DNA from: Gautieria morchelliformis
Taxonomy: Eukaryota > Basidiomycota > Agaricomycetes > Gomphales > Gomphaceae
Direction: 5' to 3'
DNA: 64,000 nt
Assembly: GCA_015179125.1 (NCBI GenBank)
Contig: WHVA01000232.1
Coordinates: forward strand, 104,093 to 168,092
The notes beneath the pieces are model-generated. The model made no database searches, was not told where the DNA came from, and saw only the letters and a program-made list of their open reading frames with translations. The position numbers and the translations under genes are program-made. How positions within the stretch are numbered: the stretch's first letter is position 1; every line of letters starts with the position of its first letter. This document shows, piece after piece, positions 32,349 to 43,608 of the stretch.

Positions 32349-33040
32349 TGTTACGTATCGAGATTTCCGCTAAGTCGGAACTGGAAAGGACAGCGGCTTC
32401 AACTTATAGGTTGTGCCCCCAATGAACTATCGTCCTAAGTATTTCAGAACTGAGTTGTAAGTCGGAAAGTACTGAACTAATGATTGGTCGGAACTTGAGT
32501 CGGAACTGAGGCGGAAGGCGGAAGACGGAAGGCGGAGAGAGACTGAGATCTTGCTAGACTTGCTGTACTAAGAACAGGAGATGGAGCGAAGGAAATCAAG
32601 TATCGAAGGCGATTATCTGATTGCAGAATAAGAGACATACATGACAGGCTTTTATACAAAGAGCTGGGGCAACAGGTAATGATATGGTACTAAGCAAAAT
32701 TCCGGGGGAAGTGGAAGTCGAGTAAACAATGCGTGGGAACTAACTATTGGGAACAATGGGACTACAAGGAGGGTTCAGGGTAAGGTAGAACAATGACAAA
32801 GAACAAGGGGTCGGGAAAACATATCTGACAACGAAACACAAGGAGGGTCGGACATATGGTCTTGATGAACGGTAAGGTGGGTCCGGTGGGTCCGAGTAAT
32901 AGAGTTGAAAGAACAAAGGAAATGTACAAGGGGCGGAATGTCGGAAATATCGGAGGGGCGGAATGTGTTGCGGAAATATTGTAGGGGCGGAAGGTATTGC
33001 GGAACTGAGGGTCGGAAGTCGGAAATGAACGGTCGTAACA
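32349..33040 (-). repeat. Solo LTR family C (TSD TTAGT)
   Basis: This 692-bp LTR begins TGTTACGTATCG and ends GGTCGTAACA. It is flanked by TTAGT at 32344-32348 and 33041-33045. It carries TTTTATACAA (TATA on the minus strand) near 32649 and the GAAGC..GCGC-type module (CGGCTTCAACTTATAGG). Its length and ends match the LTR in H2. It inserted a few bases from the A2 target site. Confidence 0.88.
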
Positions 33041-33045
33041 TTAGT

Positions 33046-33540
33046 GCTGTTGCAGGCTAGCTTAGGGACAATGAAAGATTGAGTTAGTGGAGGACATAAT
33101 AGGCTCTGTGGGGGCTATAACCTGTTGCTGGTTATGTGCAGTAGTCTAAGATGCAAAGGGCTCAGTGAATGGGTATTTTGCTGAGCCTGTAGTATACCTA
33201 AGACACAAAGGGCGATACAAGGTATTGAGCCTTCTGCACCTGATCATAAAATACAGTACATACCTCAGTGAATGGGTACTTCACTGAGGTACAGCTAACT
33301 AAATGTCCGATCTATATACTTGCCTCAGTTATGCACGACTGAGGCTATTATTGTCCTCATACTCTGATTGACCGGTTGCACTGGGTGTGACCCTGCTACC
33401 TGCTGTGTTCTACGCTTACCAACACTGAATCCTACTACCTTATTCTTATCTCTTTCGACCAACCAGAACAGGCACCCCTTCTTAGTGCAGAGTCTTCAAC
33501 ATTTGGAGCTTATGCCTGGTGTGGCTGGTTCTGACATACA
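33046..33540. other. Non-coding segment with small hairpins
   Basis: No gene is seen. CCTCAGTGAATGGGTACTTCACTGAGG (about 33262-33289) can fold back, and a similar CTCAGTGAATGGGTA lies near 33160. This is the right-hand continuation of the pre-insertion locus of A2. Confidence 0.4.
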
Positions 33541-33546
33541 TCTGAA

Positions 33547-34602
33547 CTAATTAGATTGGCTGCAACTGTGTTTGAAGCTGAGTTAGTGGGGGCTGAAATG
33601 GCGGCGAAGCTGCTTAACACAGAGAGGGCATGCTGGTACCTGATTGCATCGACAGCCAGGTGGCAATCCAGATGATGAGGAGGGAAAAGCAAATGTTGGG
33701 ACAGCACCTGCTTGGTGCAGTGCACAGGCAGATAGAGGGAGTCATAGAGCAGCAGAGGAGATTGAAGGTGGTGATGAGATGGGTCCCAGTGCATGAGGGG
33801 GTGGCAGGAAACAAGCATGCCAACAAGGCAGTGAAGAAGACAGTGGCAGGAGACTGAGTGAAGTGTGCTTCATACTGATGGAGTGCAGAGGGGTTATATC
33901 AAGGAGCAAGGTGGTGGAGATACAGTGGTTCCAAAAGGAACTCAAATGGGAGGCCAGGGAAATCTTCCCTAAGTCCCCACGAGCTATTATGGCACACAGA
34001 GTTGACACATCAATGCCCTCAATAGCATTTGCAAAGCTCACAGCCAGCATGCCTTGATGACATACAGCACTGCTCATGCAGCTCAGGACCAGGCACGTGC
34101 CACTAAACAAACACTGAGTAAAGATAGGCAAGGAACTATCACCCAAGTGCTTGGTATGTGGCTTAGCAGATGAGACTGTCCACCAAACTATCTCTTTATA
34201 TGTCCCAAGTACTGGAAGCAGAGGAAGAGCTGAAGAGGGAGTTGTGCAGGGGGACAGATTCAGCGAGGGCCCTTTTATTGAGGTCAAAGGCAATGGCACC
34301 TCTATTCAGGTACATCAACAGTACCGAGAGGTTCAAAAGGACTTATGGGCATCTATACATACCGAGGGAAGAAGAGTGTGGAGAAGAGTAGAGGAGGATG
34401 AGAGACAAGGAATGCAACATACACTCTCCCCACCCACATAGGCACGGACATGCCCAGGGTTTCACCCACAGTGCACAAGTGGAGATTGATAACTAGAGGA
34501 CAGATAGACTGACTCTTGTTGTTGCTTGGCACTTTGTATGAGCTGTCTTACATAGGGCAGTGCCCCAAAAGACAATAAATTGGATTATATATAAAAAAAA
34601 AA
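33547..34602 (+). pseudogene. LINE 3' end with RNase H, 5'-truncated, poly(A) tail
   Basis: The plus strand encodes pieces of a non-LTR retrotransposon RNase H: TVFEAELVGAEMAAKLLN, then in another frame DSQVAIQMM, GQHLLGAVHRQI and RWVPVHEGVAGNKHANKAVK. The last part normally ends in ADxxAK, so the final acidic residue is replaced by Asn and the enzyme is dead. A later block CLVCGLADETVHQ resembles the C-terminal cysteine-histidine region of fungal LINEs. An A10-11 tail at 34593-34602 follows AATAAATTGGATTATATAT. The 5' part, including RT, is missing, as expected for a truncated insertion. Confidence 0.72.
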
Positions 34603-35757
34603 GGTCAGCTGTGTCCTACCATCTGCTTTGTGCCTTTCAGTACCTCAAGTACAACTGAACTTTACATGTCTTCGCCCTTGTTCCCACCATTGTAGGTACA
34701 TTGTCTATAGCTCTTTTTGAATCAGTTCAGCATCAGCTCCAAACCATTGTTCTCTTCAATCCCCGGTAGCTTAGCAAATGTGAGAGGTAAGTATATATCA
34801 TCCTGGTGCCATATTGGCCTCTGAGTACCAATGCCTCCTACTCCTTGTCTGAGGCATCTTATCAAAAGGTCCATGTCTATGCCTGGTCGAGGGCTTGATA
34901 TGGACCTTCATCTTCATCATATGTCAGATCACTGAAATGCCCAAAGGGACTATCAGATGTGCCTTGTGCAAGGCTACTAGGAAGATTCAAGACAGCATCT
35001 TTCAGCCCTCACAAGCTGATGCTGAGTTTAGCTTGCTGTTCGATAGTGTCAGCAGTTTCTACCATGGTGGGTATGGTGGGGTGAGAGGTACACCTCAAAT
35101 TAGTGCTTATGACATTGGCACGTCCATGCCGCAGGCCACATGTATCTATGTAGTCACGATTATATAGAAATGTTGCAGCTTGAGCTTCACTCAGCAGCAT
35201 GAACCTAGTAGTATAACCAAAGATTGATTATGATTAAATACAACCCCCATGATATATTATAATTGTAGCATAATATAATGATAACCTAACAGAAGCGCTT
35301 GAGTACAGTTATGCCCAGACCCATAATATAGCCGTAATAATTCATTCATGATAATTCAGGTATAATTAAATTCTAACCATTATGGTGGACAACCCTATTT
35401 GAGCCAGCCTAGATCAGGTGAATAGAAATCCAAGGCCATTATAGAGACTCCCTCCCTCTTCTTGACTGGTTCTGGTCTTTCACACTCATGAAGTGACTGA
35501 TCATTAGTGTAAAAAGGAGATTCATCATGAGTCCATTGAATGATTTTCTTTTCAGCAGGAAAGGTAGGCATCACACAGGGTGGAATCAGTCATCACTTCC
35601 ACTTGAACAGCACTGGAAGTGAAGCAGCCCATGTAATTCATGGCATCTAGGGTCAGGGAGGATTTGGGCAGGTCAGGGGAGGGCAGGGTTACTGGTGAGC
35701 ACCAAGTGATGGCCCTGACTGCCATCCAGTATAGTATCTTATGGCCTTGTTGGCAGT
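34603..35757. other. No recognisable gene
   Basis: Mixed sequence with an AT-rich stretch near 35220-35360. Short ORFs have no recognisable motif. Nothing further can be supported. Confidence 0.4.
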
Positions 35758-36510
35758 GGGGGATCCTTAGACTTTTCTCATTGGATTTTCCCCTTGTCAG
35801 GTGAGAATCCCTTCTGTTGTATATTCCCTTATTTGTAAGGGCAGCCCTAGCTAGCTGTGGAGATCACACTACCACACAACTGACAGAGGGGAAATCCAAA
35901 GAGAAAAGTCTAAGGATCCCCATTACCAGTGAGTCTGTATTATATATGCTGTGCTGCAGCCAGGGCTATCACCTGCACTCACCATTGACCCTGCCCTTCC
36001 CTGGCCCTCTTGACCCTTGACTGTAAGGGCAACTCTCCCTAGACAGCAGAAATAATGTGGTCTGGCAGAGGAGGATCCAAAGTGATGAATAAGAGACTAT
36101 CTACATGACATACAACTCACCTGGCAGAGAAGGATCCAAAGAGGAAAGGCTGTGGATCCATGCTGCGAGCATGCTACTTATATACCCTGCACCCCTGATC
36201 AAAGTCAGGGACACCCACTCCACTCCTGATGTAAGTCCAAGGTTCTGCGGCCACTGCCGGACACATGCAACCCTACTTACGCCCCTGACCCCACTCTGGG
36301 ATTGTGGCCAAAGCCAAAGGCTTGGGTTGGGTCAGAGCCTTGGATAGGGACCAAAGCTGAGCTCAGAAATGGACTTGGGAGGGGGTTCTCCTGACATTGA
36401 CCAACCCTTGATGTCACATACTACCTGATTTGCTTTGATTCCGATGATGTTCTGAAAGCAGAAGTTGGAAAATGGAGTGGAATTGGTGAAGCAAGCAGGA
36501 CTGGTGGAAG
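35758..36510. repeat. Decayed LTR-like repeat D (also at 52674 and, inverted, at 53385)
   Basis: AGGGGAAATCCAAAGAGAAAAGTC-like text occurs at 35870, with an inverted version at 35780 and another copy near 53415. The block 36086-36510 (ATGACATACAACTCACCTGG .. CTTATATACCCTGCACCCC ..) is repeated almost base for base at about 52680-53125. The TATATA and CCTGCACCC context suggests LTR promoters, but ends are not clear. Confidence 0.55.
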
Positions 36511-36594
36511 TGCTCTCAGAAGTGGTAATGCTTCCAGAAGTGGAAGTGGAAATAGAAGTGGAACTTGGGGCAGTGTTGGAGCTGGTGGGATGGT

Positions 36595-36660
36595 GTCAGA
36601 ACTGAAAAAGGTGTCAGAACTGGAAAAGATGTCAGAACTGGAAAAGGTGTCATAAATGCC
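36595..36660. repeat. About 20-bp tandem repeat, three units
   Basis: GTGTCAGAACTGGAAAAG-like units occur three times, following short GGAAGTGGAA repeats. No coding meaning is inferred. Confidence 0.7.
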
Positions 36661-38086
36661 CTGCTCGTGTTACTTTTTGATGTTTCTACTATAAGTATAG
36701 TCTTTTCTTCCAGACACCATTGGGATCCACCAACTTCCACTGTGCAAGCAGAGGTCCAACATCTTTTGGCTCATTTGGAAGAACTTCTATATCTGAGATA
36801 CTTTGATGCTACAACATTGTCAATGGCACATCTATTGAAACCACTCAGTCATGTACCCATGTAGGCTGCTCATCATGTCTTACTCCAACTTGAAGGCAGT
36901 AGTTTGTCCTTGTTATCATGGCCAACGTACTGAAACCTGTTCCATAGAAAACAATGGAGTGAATGATAACTATTTGGCTTCCACGGAAAACAGCTTTGAT
37001 GGATCTTGACTTTTCTAGGACTATAGGAGACTAGGGTGCTATGGCCAGGTTGGTACCCCATAGAGAACAACTTCCAAGATAACATCAGATGCCCAGCTCT
37101 CTGGCTCACTCTGCTGTATGTGGGACAACTCTCTGGTCTCTGGCCTCCTCCAACCCAGGTGTCATGATCATATTTTCCCCCATGCATTACTTTTATTATT
37201 CTACCCTTTTACTTATTTTTCCCATCATCCTAGCTCCATTTCCCCCAATCTTGCCTTTCCTAACAATTGTACCACCTTTTTGATCACTTCTGTCCCCATT
37301 GAGCTGACCCTATCTCAGTAGCTAGTTATCTACTAGAGATGGGCCTGTACTCTTCTTTAACTCAAATATCATGTCCTACTAGCTTTCTCCCCTTAGGGGA
37401 CCTATCTGCACTTGAGTCTATCAGCTCACTCTCTATTCCTCCTTTGTAGCAGTCTGAGGTTGCTTAGCTAAGCCCCTGGGTTACTTCTGATGCACAGATG
37501 GTGCCAGTTTGTTCACAAGGGCAAGCAGAACTCAACCAAGATGTGGTTATTCCGTGTGCTATGTAGTGACCGTGTAAGGTAAGGTAAGATGGGGAACCAC
37601 ATCGTGGATCCACAAGGATCCATTGGCATTAGCTAAGTACTCCAGTAGCGTGCATTGCCTTAGGGGCAATGCTGGTAAATAGGGTATTTACAATATCCAC
37701 CACTCCTGACCTTATCGTCATTGTTATCTTTTTTACTTGGGAGTTTGCCTTATGTTTCCTGAGGTTTGGACTGGCTATTATTTTGAGTAAGTAAAAGGCT
37801 TGAAGTGCTGGCACCACATCAGCCTGCATCCTCACACATTGGTTTATACAACTGAGACAACATGTAAGGTAGAGGTACTAAGCAAGTTCTGATGACAGTG
37901 GAAGTAGCTAAGACATTTTCAAGAACAGATTGAGAGGTGGTCGAGTTGTGTGGTCAAGCGAAGCAGCAGAAGGGCCATGGGCTTGGCTAGCAGTCTCGGC
38001 ATGCTACAAAGGATATAAGAGTGTGAACTCATGGACTCAGGTGTGGATGGGTCGCCAAAAGGGAGAAAGCCAGTGGGACATGATAT
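36661..38086. other. No recognisable gene
   Basis: Unique-looking sequence with short ORFs only. I see no domain, RNA gene or clear repeat end. Confidence 0.35.
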
Positions 38087-38596
38087 TCAAGCTAAATATT
38101 TCCCTCCTGCCCTAGATGTCATACCAACTGTCGGTTTAATTCCAACCAAATTGTTTTTGCTGCTGGGTGAGATAAGACTCCTATTGGTCTCAGTACCAGG
38201 AGAGCCTGTAAATGCTAAGCTTGTATCAAAGGACAAGAACGTGAGCTTTACCAGCTGCAAGCCCAATTGCCGTTGTAATCCTGACTTCTTGAACAATTGT
38301 TTACCTACCTCTTCTGATGAATGGGGCATGCTTGCCTTAGAGGTCCAGAACTGGTTGCCCATCACAATGCATGACCAGGCATCGCATGAATGGCACTTGG
38401 GAATCAATTTGTTCTGGATTGCATATGTTGGGTGTTTCCTTTCACACCAATGGGATCTGCTGATTGCCCCACTTTGAGGATAATATATTGCCAAGAGGCT
38501 TGTCTCAAAAGCTATAGGCTCTCCAGTCTCGGTGAAAACAAACCAGTCTCGGTGCTCACTTTGGAACGACTGGGTTAGTTTGCATACAACTTGCAA
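38087..38596 (-). CDS. Hypothetical 169-codon ORF, doubtful
   Basis: The open frame (MQVVCKLTQSF .. AGGKYLA) has no recognised domain. It contains scattered cysteines and histidines (CERKH, CHSCDAWSC) but no standard spacing. It stands alone among LTR fragments, and the surrounding sequence has no other coding signal. It may be a gene remnant or chance. Confidence 0.2.
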   Translation of the reverse strand: MQVVCKLTQSFQSEHRDWFVFTETGEPIAFETSLLAIYYPQSGAISRSHWCERKHPTYAIQNKLIPKCHSCDAWSCIVMGNQFWTSKASMPHSSEEVGKQLFKKSGLQRQLGLQLVKLTFLSFDTSLAFTGSPGTETNRSLISPSSKNNLVGIKPTVGMTSRAGGKYLA

Positions 38597-38639
38597 AGAC
38601 TTTCACAAGTCTTACCCTGTGTTTAAGACTATGTGTTGT

Positions 38640-38947
38640 ACTGAGGCTCGGCTCTAAACCAGAGCTGAGCCGAGATTCAGAACAGAGGGCTTGGCTTCAA
38701 CTTTGTAGGTTGCGCCCACTCAGTGTTCCACCCTAATTTTGGGAATGGGTTTTGGCTTAAGCCGAGGATCAGGATTGGTATCAGGCAGATGAGCTTAGTG
38801 TACAAGGAACTAGGTTGATATCTGAACTGAGGAACTAAGATACAAGATTGGGGGGTTTATATAGTAAAGTAGGATGCAGGGTCAGGGGCATCAATGATTG
38901 GAACTAGTGGAGAAGGGGAATGAAGGGACAAACATACGGGGTGATGT
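38640..38947 (-). repeat. LTR remnant with shared GAAGCC module
   Basis: GGCTTGGCTTCAACTTTGTAGGTTGCGCCC is the reverse form of the module seen in LTR families A and C. TTTATATAG near 38856 may be the old TATA box. The left end is not defined. The right end abuts the B LTR at 38952. Confidence 0.45.
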
Positions 38948-38951
38948 AAAG

Positions 38952-40189
38952 TGTCATGACCCGTCTGTTTCTTATACCCAGTAACCTTGTCACTCCACTT
39001 TTATATTCTCCCTGTTTGCTCCTCGCCAATTCGCCGAACGTTTATTCGCTTCCTGCGCCATTGAACTGTGATCAACGCCCTTTCCCTGGCTCGATGATTC
39101 ATCACGGGTCCTATCACCTCCCCAGCTCAAACCCCGTTGGGTGGTCCTATGATCGGATGATGTGACTCATTTATTTCCTGTACCCAGCTACCCCTATTGT
39201 CCCTTCCCCCAGTCCTCCTCTATGTTTGCATGGCTTTGCCCTTCCCTTGGGTCACGCCTCTCCTATGATCATTCCATTCGCCCTTCATCGCATTCGCCGA
39301 ACGACCATTCGCTGGTCGCATCATTTGCCAGCAGGCACACCATCAAACACGATCAACATCCCCTACCTGGCTTGATGGTTCATATCACTGGTCCCATCAC
39401 CTTCCCGATCCAACCCCTTTAGGTGTTCATATGGCTGGAATGCATTTGCGGGACGCCCTAACCATAGATTGTGTGGGATCAGCCCAGCAGACGAAGAGTC
39501 CGTGCAGGGTAACATATATGCAGGTCTCAAGGCATGTTTTCATATATAGGTGCCTTCACCCTCTTTCCTCTCCATTGTTTTATGTTTGCACTGCTCTTTC
39601 ATTCTATTGTATGTTTATTTAATCTATTTGTATCATGACTGCGCACCCCTATCCAACCCTCACTCCAGATGGCCTCTTTCCTATCCGCTGGTATCATACG
39701 AGCATTCGATATAAGTAGTTAACATTCACATGTATATTCCTCAGTTCAATTATCATACGTCTATCTTGTGCAAAACTTGACCTCGCTGTGACTATTGTCT
39801 TGAGCCCTCTCCTATATATTTCTATCTTCAACCAGAGGAAGACTTAAGCATCACTGGTGAGTTTTCATACTTCATCTTCGTTACCTTAGCCCTCAAACTA
39901 TTATCTGTGCTGTCGGCGAAGGGCTCTGAAGGAGCGCCTTCGCCGGCGAAAGGATTGTTGCTACTTAGACAATCTTCCCATGACACCTTGCACGTTACAT
40001 CATCAAGTGCCACGGGCTATTTCGCTACGACTGTAGATAGGGCAAGCCCCGATTGGGCAGCCCTCTTATCTTCTGAACATTTATTGGTTCACCCTATTCA
40101 CCAAACGGCATACTTATTTGCACAAGTTATTCGGGCATTCACTGTGTTCACTAATACACAATATTAATGCCTACAAACCAATCTTGACA
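38952..40189 (+). repeat. Solo LTR family B, long variant
   Basis: It starts TGTCATGACC and ends CAATCTTGACA (1238 bp). Flanks TAAAG and GAAAG differ at one base, so a mutated target duplication is likely. The U3 region contains a second TGAC..TTTCCTGTACCCAG start about 200 bp in, like the long B LTR at 49410. The hairpin GGCTCTGAAGGAGCGCCTTCGCCGGCG region is at about 39917-39950. Confidence 0.8.
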
Positions 40190-40289
40190 GAAAGGTACAA
40201 AGAGAAACCAAGGAAAACCAAGTAAACCTGAGGGTTCCCAGGCGAGTACCAAAGCTGAGGCTTTGGGACCAGACTTGGGAATGGATCGT

Positions 40290-41590
40290 AACACCCTGGA
40301 AAAGCCAGGACCCTTATCCTCTCTATGATTCTCCATGTTTAGCCCCCATGATCCTTAGTAGTTAGACTCCAAAAAATCCTCTCAATCCGAATAACAAAAA
40401 GACACAAAAAAATCAATTAATCCCAAGAAAGATTCCATGACTCCAATTATCAGTAGGATAGTTGACTCTATCATCCTCATATCCACCTCACTTTCCTCCT
40501 CGCTATCTGCCCCCATCATCTCCTCATTACTACTACTCTCCTCCACCAAACCCACTGGTTTTCTGTATTCCTCCAAGTCATGCACATCCTGTTTCCACTT
40601 CAGATAATTCCTCTGCCTGATCCCCATAAACTCTGTATCTGCCTTGTTTATCCTATTGTTGGCTGCCCTAAACTCCCCCAACAACTTGCATACCTTCTTC
40701 CCAACATCCCTCACTGCAGCTATCAGCTCCCTCATCTCCACACTGCGCTCTGACCTTTTTGTTTTCTTGTCTTTCTTCTGTTTCTTGTTCTCCTCTACCT
40801 CGCTCCCCCTTTCCTCCTCACCCCTGACCTTGCTCTCCCTCACCACCATCTTCTCTACCCTTGCCTCCAAGCTCTTCTTGACCCAATCCTTGCTGAAATC
40901 CCCCTCCTTGACCTCATGATGAACCTTGGCCTCTTTCCTTGGCCTCGGCTCTACCTTGCCCTCCTCATCATCCTTGCCCCACCTCCACTTCTTGCCCTTG
41001 CCTTCCATCCCCTTGCTGGCCTTGCCAGAACCTCGGTGGTGACGGGCAATACTGCAGCCCATGGCCCTCATCCTACACCACACGCAGGCCCCAAGGTCAA
41101 CGTTACCCTCATCATAATCAATGGTGACAATGCGCAAACACATATACTTGTGTTCCATGCAGCGTGCACATGGTTCCTCCACTTTCCTCGCAAGTTGCAA
41201 CTCGCAAGGGGCATTGGCAAGCTTGTAACCATACAAGGACAAGTTGGACGGGTGTTATGCATGTTGTAAATCCAAGTGTCCAATCGCCGAGCATGACATT
41301 GTCCTCGCATTCTGTATGACATAACCCTCATTATTCATCACCTAGTACAATTACATAACTACTGTAGGACGGCGCTTCAGACACTTCTCTGACGCCATCT
41401 AGGTCCTAATACTGCCTATAGAGGTTGCTCACAATAATGCAAACAACATCCGTCTGTACCACCAAGGATTAGTGAAGTTACAACAACAACCTGAGGGCAA
41501 ACTGCGACTTTTTGGGCCTTCCTGCCATAGCTTCTGCATGTCAATGGCATCAACCTCGCCTGAGATTGTAAAGAAACCAACCCAAAATAA
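40290..41590 (+). mobile_element. Decayed A-type gypsy 3' fragment
   Basis: The left part matches the end of A-type pol and its downstream spacer (CCCCCATGATCCTTAGTAGTTAGA). The rest is the antisense gene region, ending near 41590 with an eroded copy of the first exon (GGCCTTCCTGCCATAGCTTCTGCATGTC). Many CG dinucleotides present in A1 and A2 are TG or CA here, a sign of age. No LTR is attached. Confidence 0.7.
40382..41242 (-). pseudogene. Third copy of the A-type antisense gene
   Basis: An open stretch of 286 codons covers LYGYKLA, CARCMEHKYMC, GACVWCRMRAMGC, a KKQKKDKKTKRS stretch, MRELIAAVRDVGKKV and an acidic tail. The cysteine spacing is the same as in A1 and A2 despite many substitutions. 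A TAA replaces a tyrosine codon just upstream (position equivalent to AYHP in A2), and the first exon is degraded, so the gene is broken at its start. The extra tail after MRMIES reads through the position of the A2 stop. Confidence 0.7.
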
Positions 41591-41639
41591 CGTAGGTGAG
41601 GCATATCAAAAGGTAATTTCTCACTCTGTATTATTAGCT

Positions 41640-41831
41640 GTTCTAACAATATTGTCATGCAGTGTAAGGGCTGCGGAGAGATATTTATCCATAAGCAAAT
41701 GGCTGCCTTTCCACCAACCACCAACTTGGCTCTTGCTCCTCCTCTTGCACCTTCTGAACAGTCTCCTGCACTCTCAGCTGCACCCTCAGTATCTTCTGCT
41801 CCTCTGCTGGATGTCCTCAGTGTCAGAGTCT
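41640..41831 (+). other. Left half of a locus split by gypsy B
   Basis: A short open frame starts MQCKGCGEIFIHKQM, with a CX2C pair followed by a Pro/Ala/Ser-rich stretch. It ends at the target copy AGTCT (41827-41831). The sequence resumes at 51726. It could be a gene remnant or old repeat. Confidence 0.35.
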
Positions 41832-42382
41832 TGTCATGACCTGTCTATTTCTCCTACCGCACTGCCTCTATGTTCCCCCTCGTCACTCCCTAGCATCTTC
41901 GCCAGAGTTCGCCACACCTACCAACCACTCCCCCTCCACGTCCACTCTACCCGCTGTTCGCCCCATTCTCCGAACCGCTATTCGCTGCTCGCACATTTCG
42001 CCAGCAGGCACGCCATCAAATATGATCGATACCATTCACCCGGCATGATGGTTCATCATTAACCCCATCATCTTCATAATCCAACCCCATTGGGCGTTCA
42101 TATGGCCAAAGTGTGTTCGCAGGACATCCCTTCCATAGGTCATGTGGGATCAACCCAGTAAACGAAGAGTCCATGCAGGGTAGCATGTATGCGGGTCCCA
42201 AGACATGGTTTTGTCCATAAGTACCTTCACCCCCTTTTACTCTCCGTCGTTTCATGTTCGCATTCTTCCCTCACTCTATTGTATGTTTATTCCATCTACT
42301 TAGTATCATGACTGTGCACCCCTATCCGACCCTGACTCACGACGGCCTCTTTCCTATTCACTAATACCTTGTGAGCATTCGA

Positions 42383-42426
42383 TATAAGTAGTTTACATTC
42401 GCATGTATATTCTCCAGTTCAATTAT
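42383..42426 (+). promoter_or_regulatory. B LTR promoter: TATA box and predicted RNA start
   Basis: GATATAAG at 42381-42388 lies about 33 nt before AGTTCAATTAT (42416-42426), the tract complementary to the site after the LTR. The arrangement copies that of family A with unrelated bases. Confidence 0.6.
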
Positions 42427-42707
42427 CATATGTTGTCCATCTTGTGCAAACTTGACCCTGCTGTGATCATCGTCTCGAGCCTTCTCTTGGAGATTTCTAT
42501 CTTTGACCAGCAAAGGACTTAGGCATCACTGGTGAGTTCTCATACTTCATCTTCATTACCTTAGCCTTCGAGCCATTTTCTGTGCTGTCGGCGAAGGGAT
42601 TGTCAAGACTTAGACAGCCCTTCCGTGAGACCTTGCACGGACCTTGCACATTATATCGTCAAGTGCCACGGGCTATTTCGCTACGACTGTAGATAGGGTG
42701 AGCCCCA

Positions 42708-43199
42708 TGTGAGCAACTTGGGGTTATGGCAGGGAAGGTTCGGTAGAGTTCTTAGAAAGCTAGAATCAAATTCACTCTCTCAGTGAATTTATTGTCACTG
42801 TTATATTAATACAATACCTAGAATCAAATTCACTACATGATTTTCAGTCAACATGCTATGAAAATACAAAGAATACTACTCGCCTCTCTCAGTGAATTTA
42901 TTGTAACTGAGAGAGGAGCACTATCCTGTCTCAGAAGGCATATACGTGCACCTGGCCCTTTAGCGCTCAAGAGCTCACGCGTCGAAGTCATTTCAAACTC
43001 CGCTGGGTGCAGCCGCTTGTGAAAATAGAGATAACAAAATGAAATGGAGAGGTAGGGAGTGACTGGAAAATTTCGAAAATAATCAGAGAAGTGAGTGCAT
43101 GGTACAAGAACAAACAATGTGAGAAGAGATTGAAACACCATACAATAAATCGAACATATTATGCTTGATTTTGGTGCAGGAGCATAAATGCACCCAACA
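42708..43199 (-). repeat. Solo copia LTR within the B 5' LTR
   Basis: The plus strand ends TGCACCCAACA, the reverse complement of the copia-1 LTR start. It has the CTCTCTCAGTGAA hairpin arms. The flanks CCCCA (42703-42707) and CCCCG (43200-43204) are a target duplication with one later change. The left end is more diverged than the other copies. Confidence 0.85.
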
Positions 43200-43343
43200 C
43201 CCCGTTCGGGCAACCCTCTTACCTTGTGAACATTCATTGGTTCATCTATTTGCCGAACGGCATACTTATTCGCACAAGTTATTCGGGCATTCGCTGTGTT
43301 CACTAATACACAATATTAATGCCTAAAAACCAATCTTGACAGT

Positions 43344-43354
43344 ATAATTGAACT
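43344..43354 (+). other. B self-priming primer-binding site
   Basis: ATAATTGAACT starts two bases after the LTR and is the reverse complement of 42416-42426 in the LTR. The spacer is GT, as in family A. Confidence 0.7.
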
Positions 43355-43608
43355 AACAACTACAGTCAAAGCATTCATTCTATCCATTCATCACCTTTTT
43401 TCACGCCACATCTATTCGTGGGACAGCCTCACCGTTTCAAAGGTCGCCTCTCCCCATACTGAACATTTCCTAGATTCCTGCCCCACTTGGAAGGCCTGCC
43501 CTATTCCCCTTCGTGGGACAACCTCTCTTCCAACACCCCTCTCTACAGATTCCTGCCTCGCCTGGCGGGCCTGAGCCTCGTTTCTTCGCAGGATAGCCTT
43601 ACCCCTTC

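Larger units (their letters stand above)
41832..43341 (+). repeat. 5' LTR of gypsy B, interrupted by a solo copia LTR
   Basis: It begins TGTCATGACC and ends CAATCTTGACA. Without the nested 492-bp copia LTR and its 5-bp duplication it is about 1.01 kb, slightly shorter than the 3' LTR. It has TATAA at 42383-42387 and the self-priming tract AGTTCAATTAT at 42416-42426. Confidence 0.9.
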
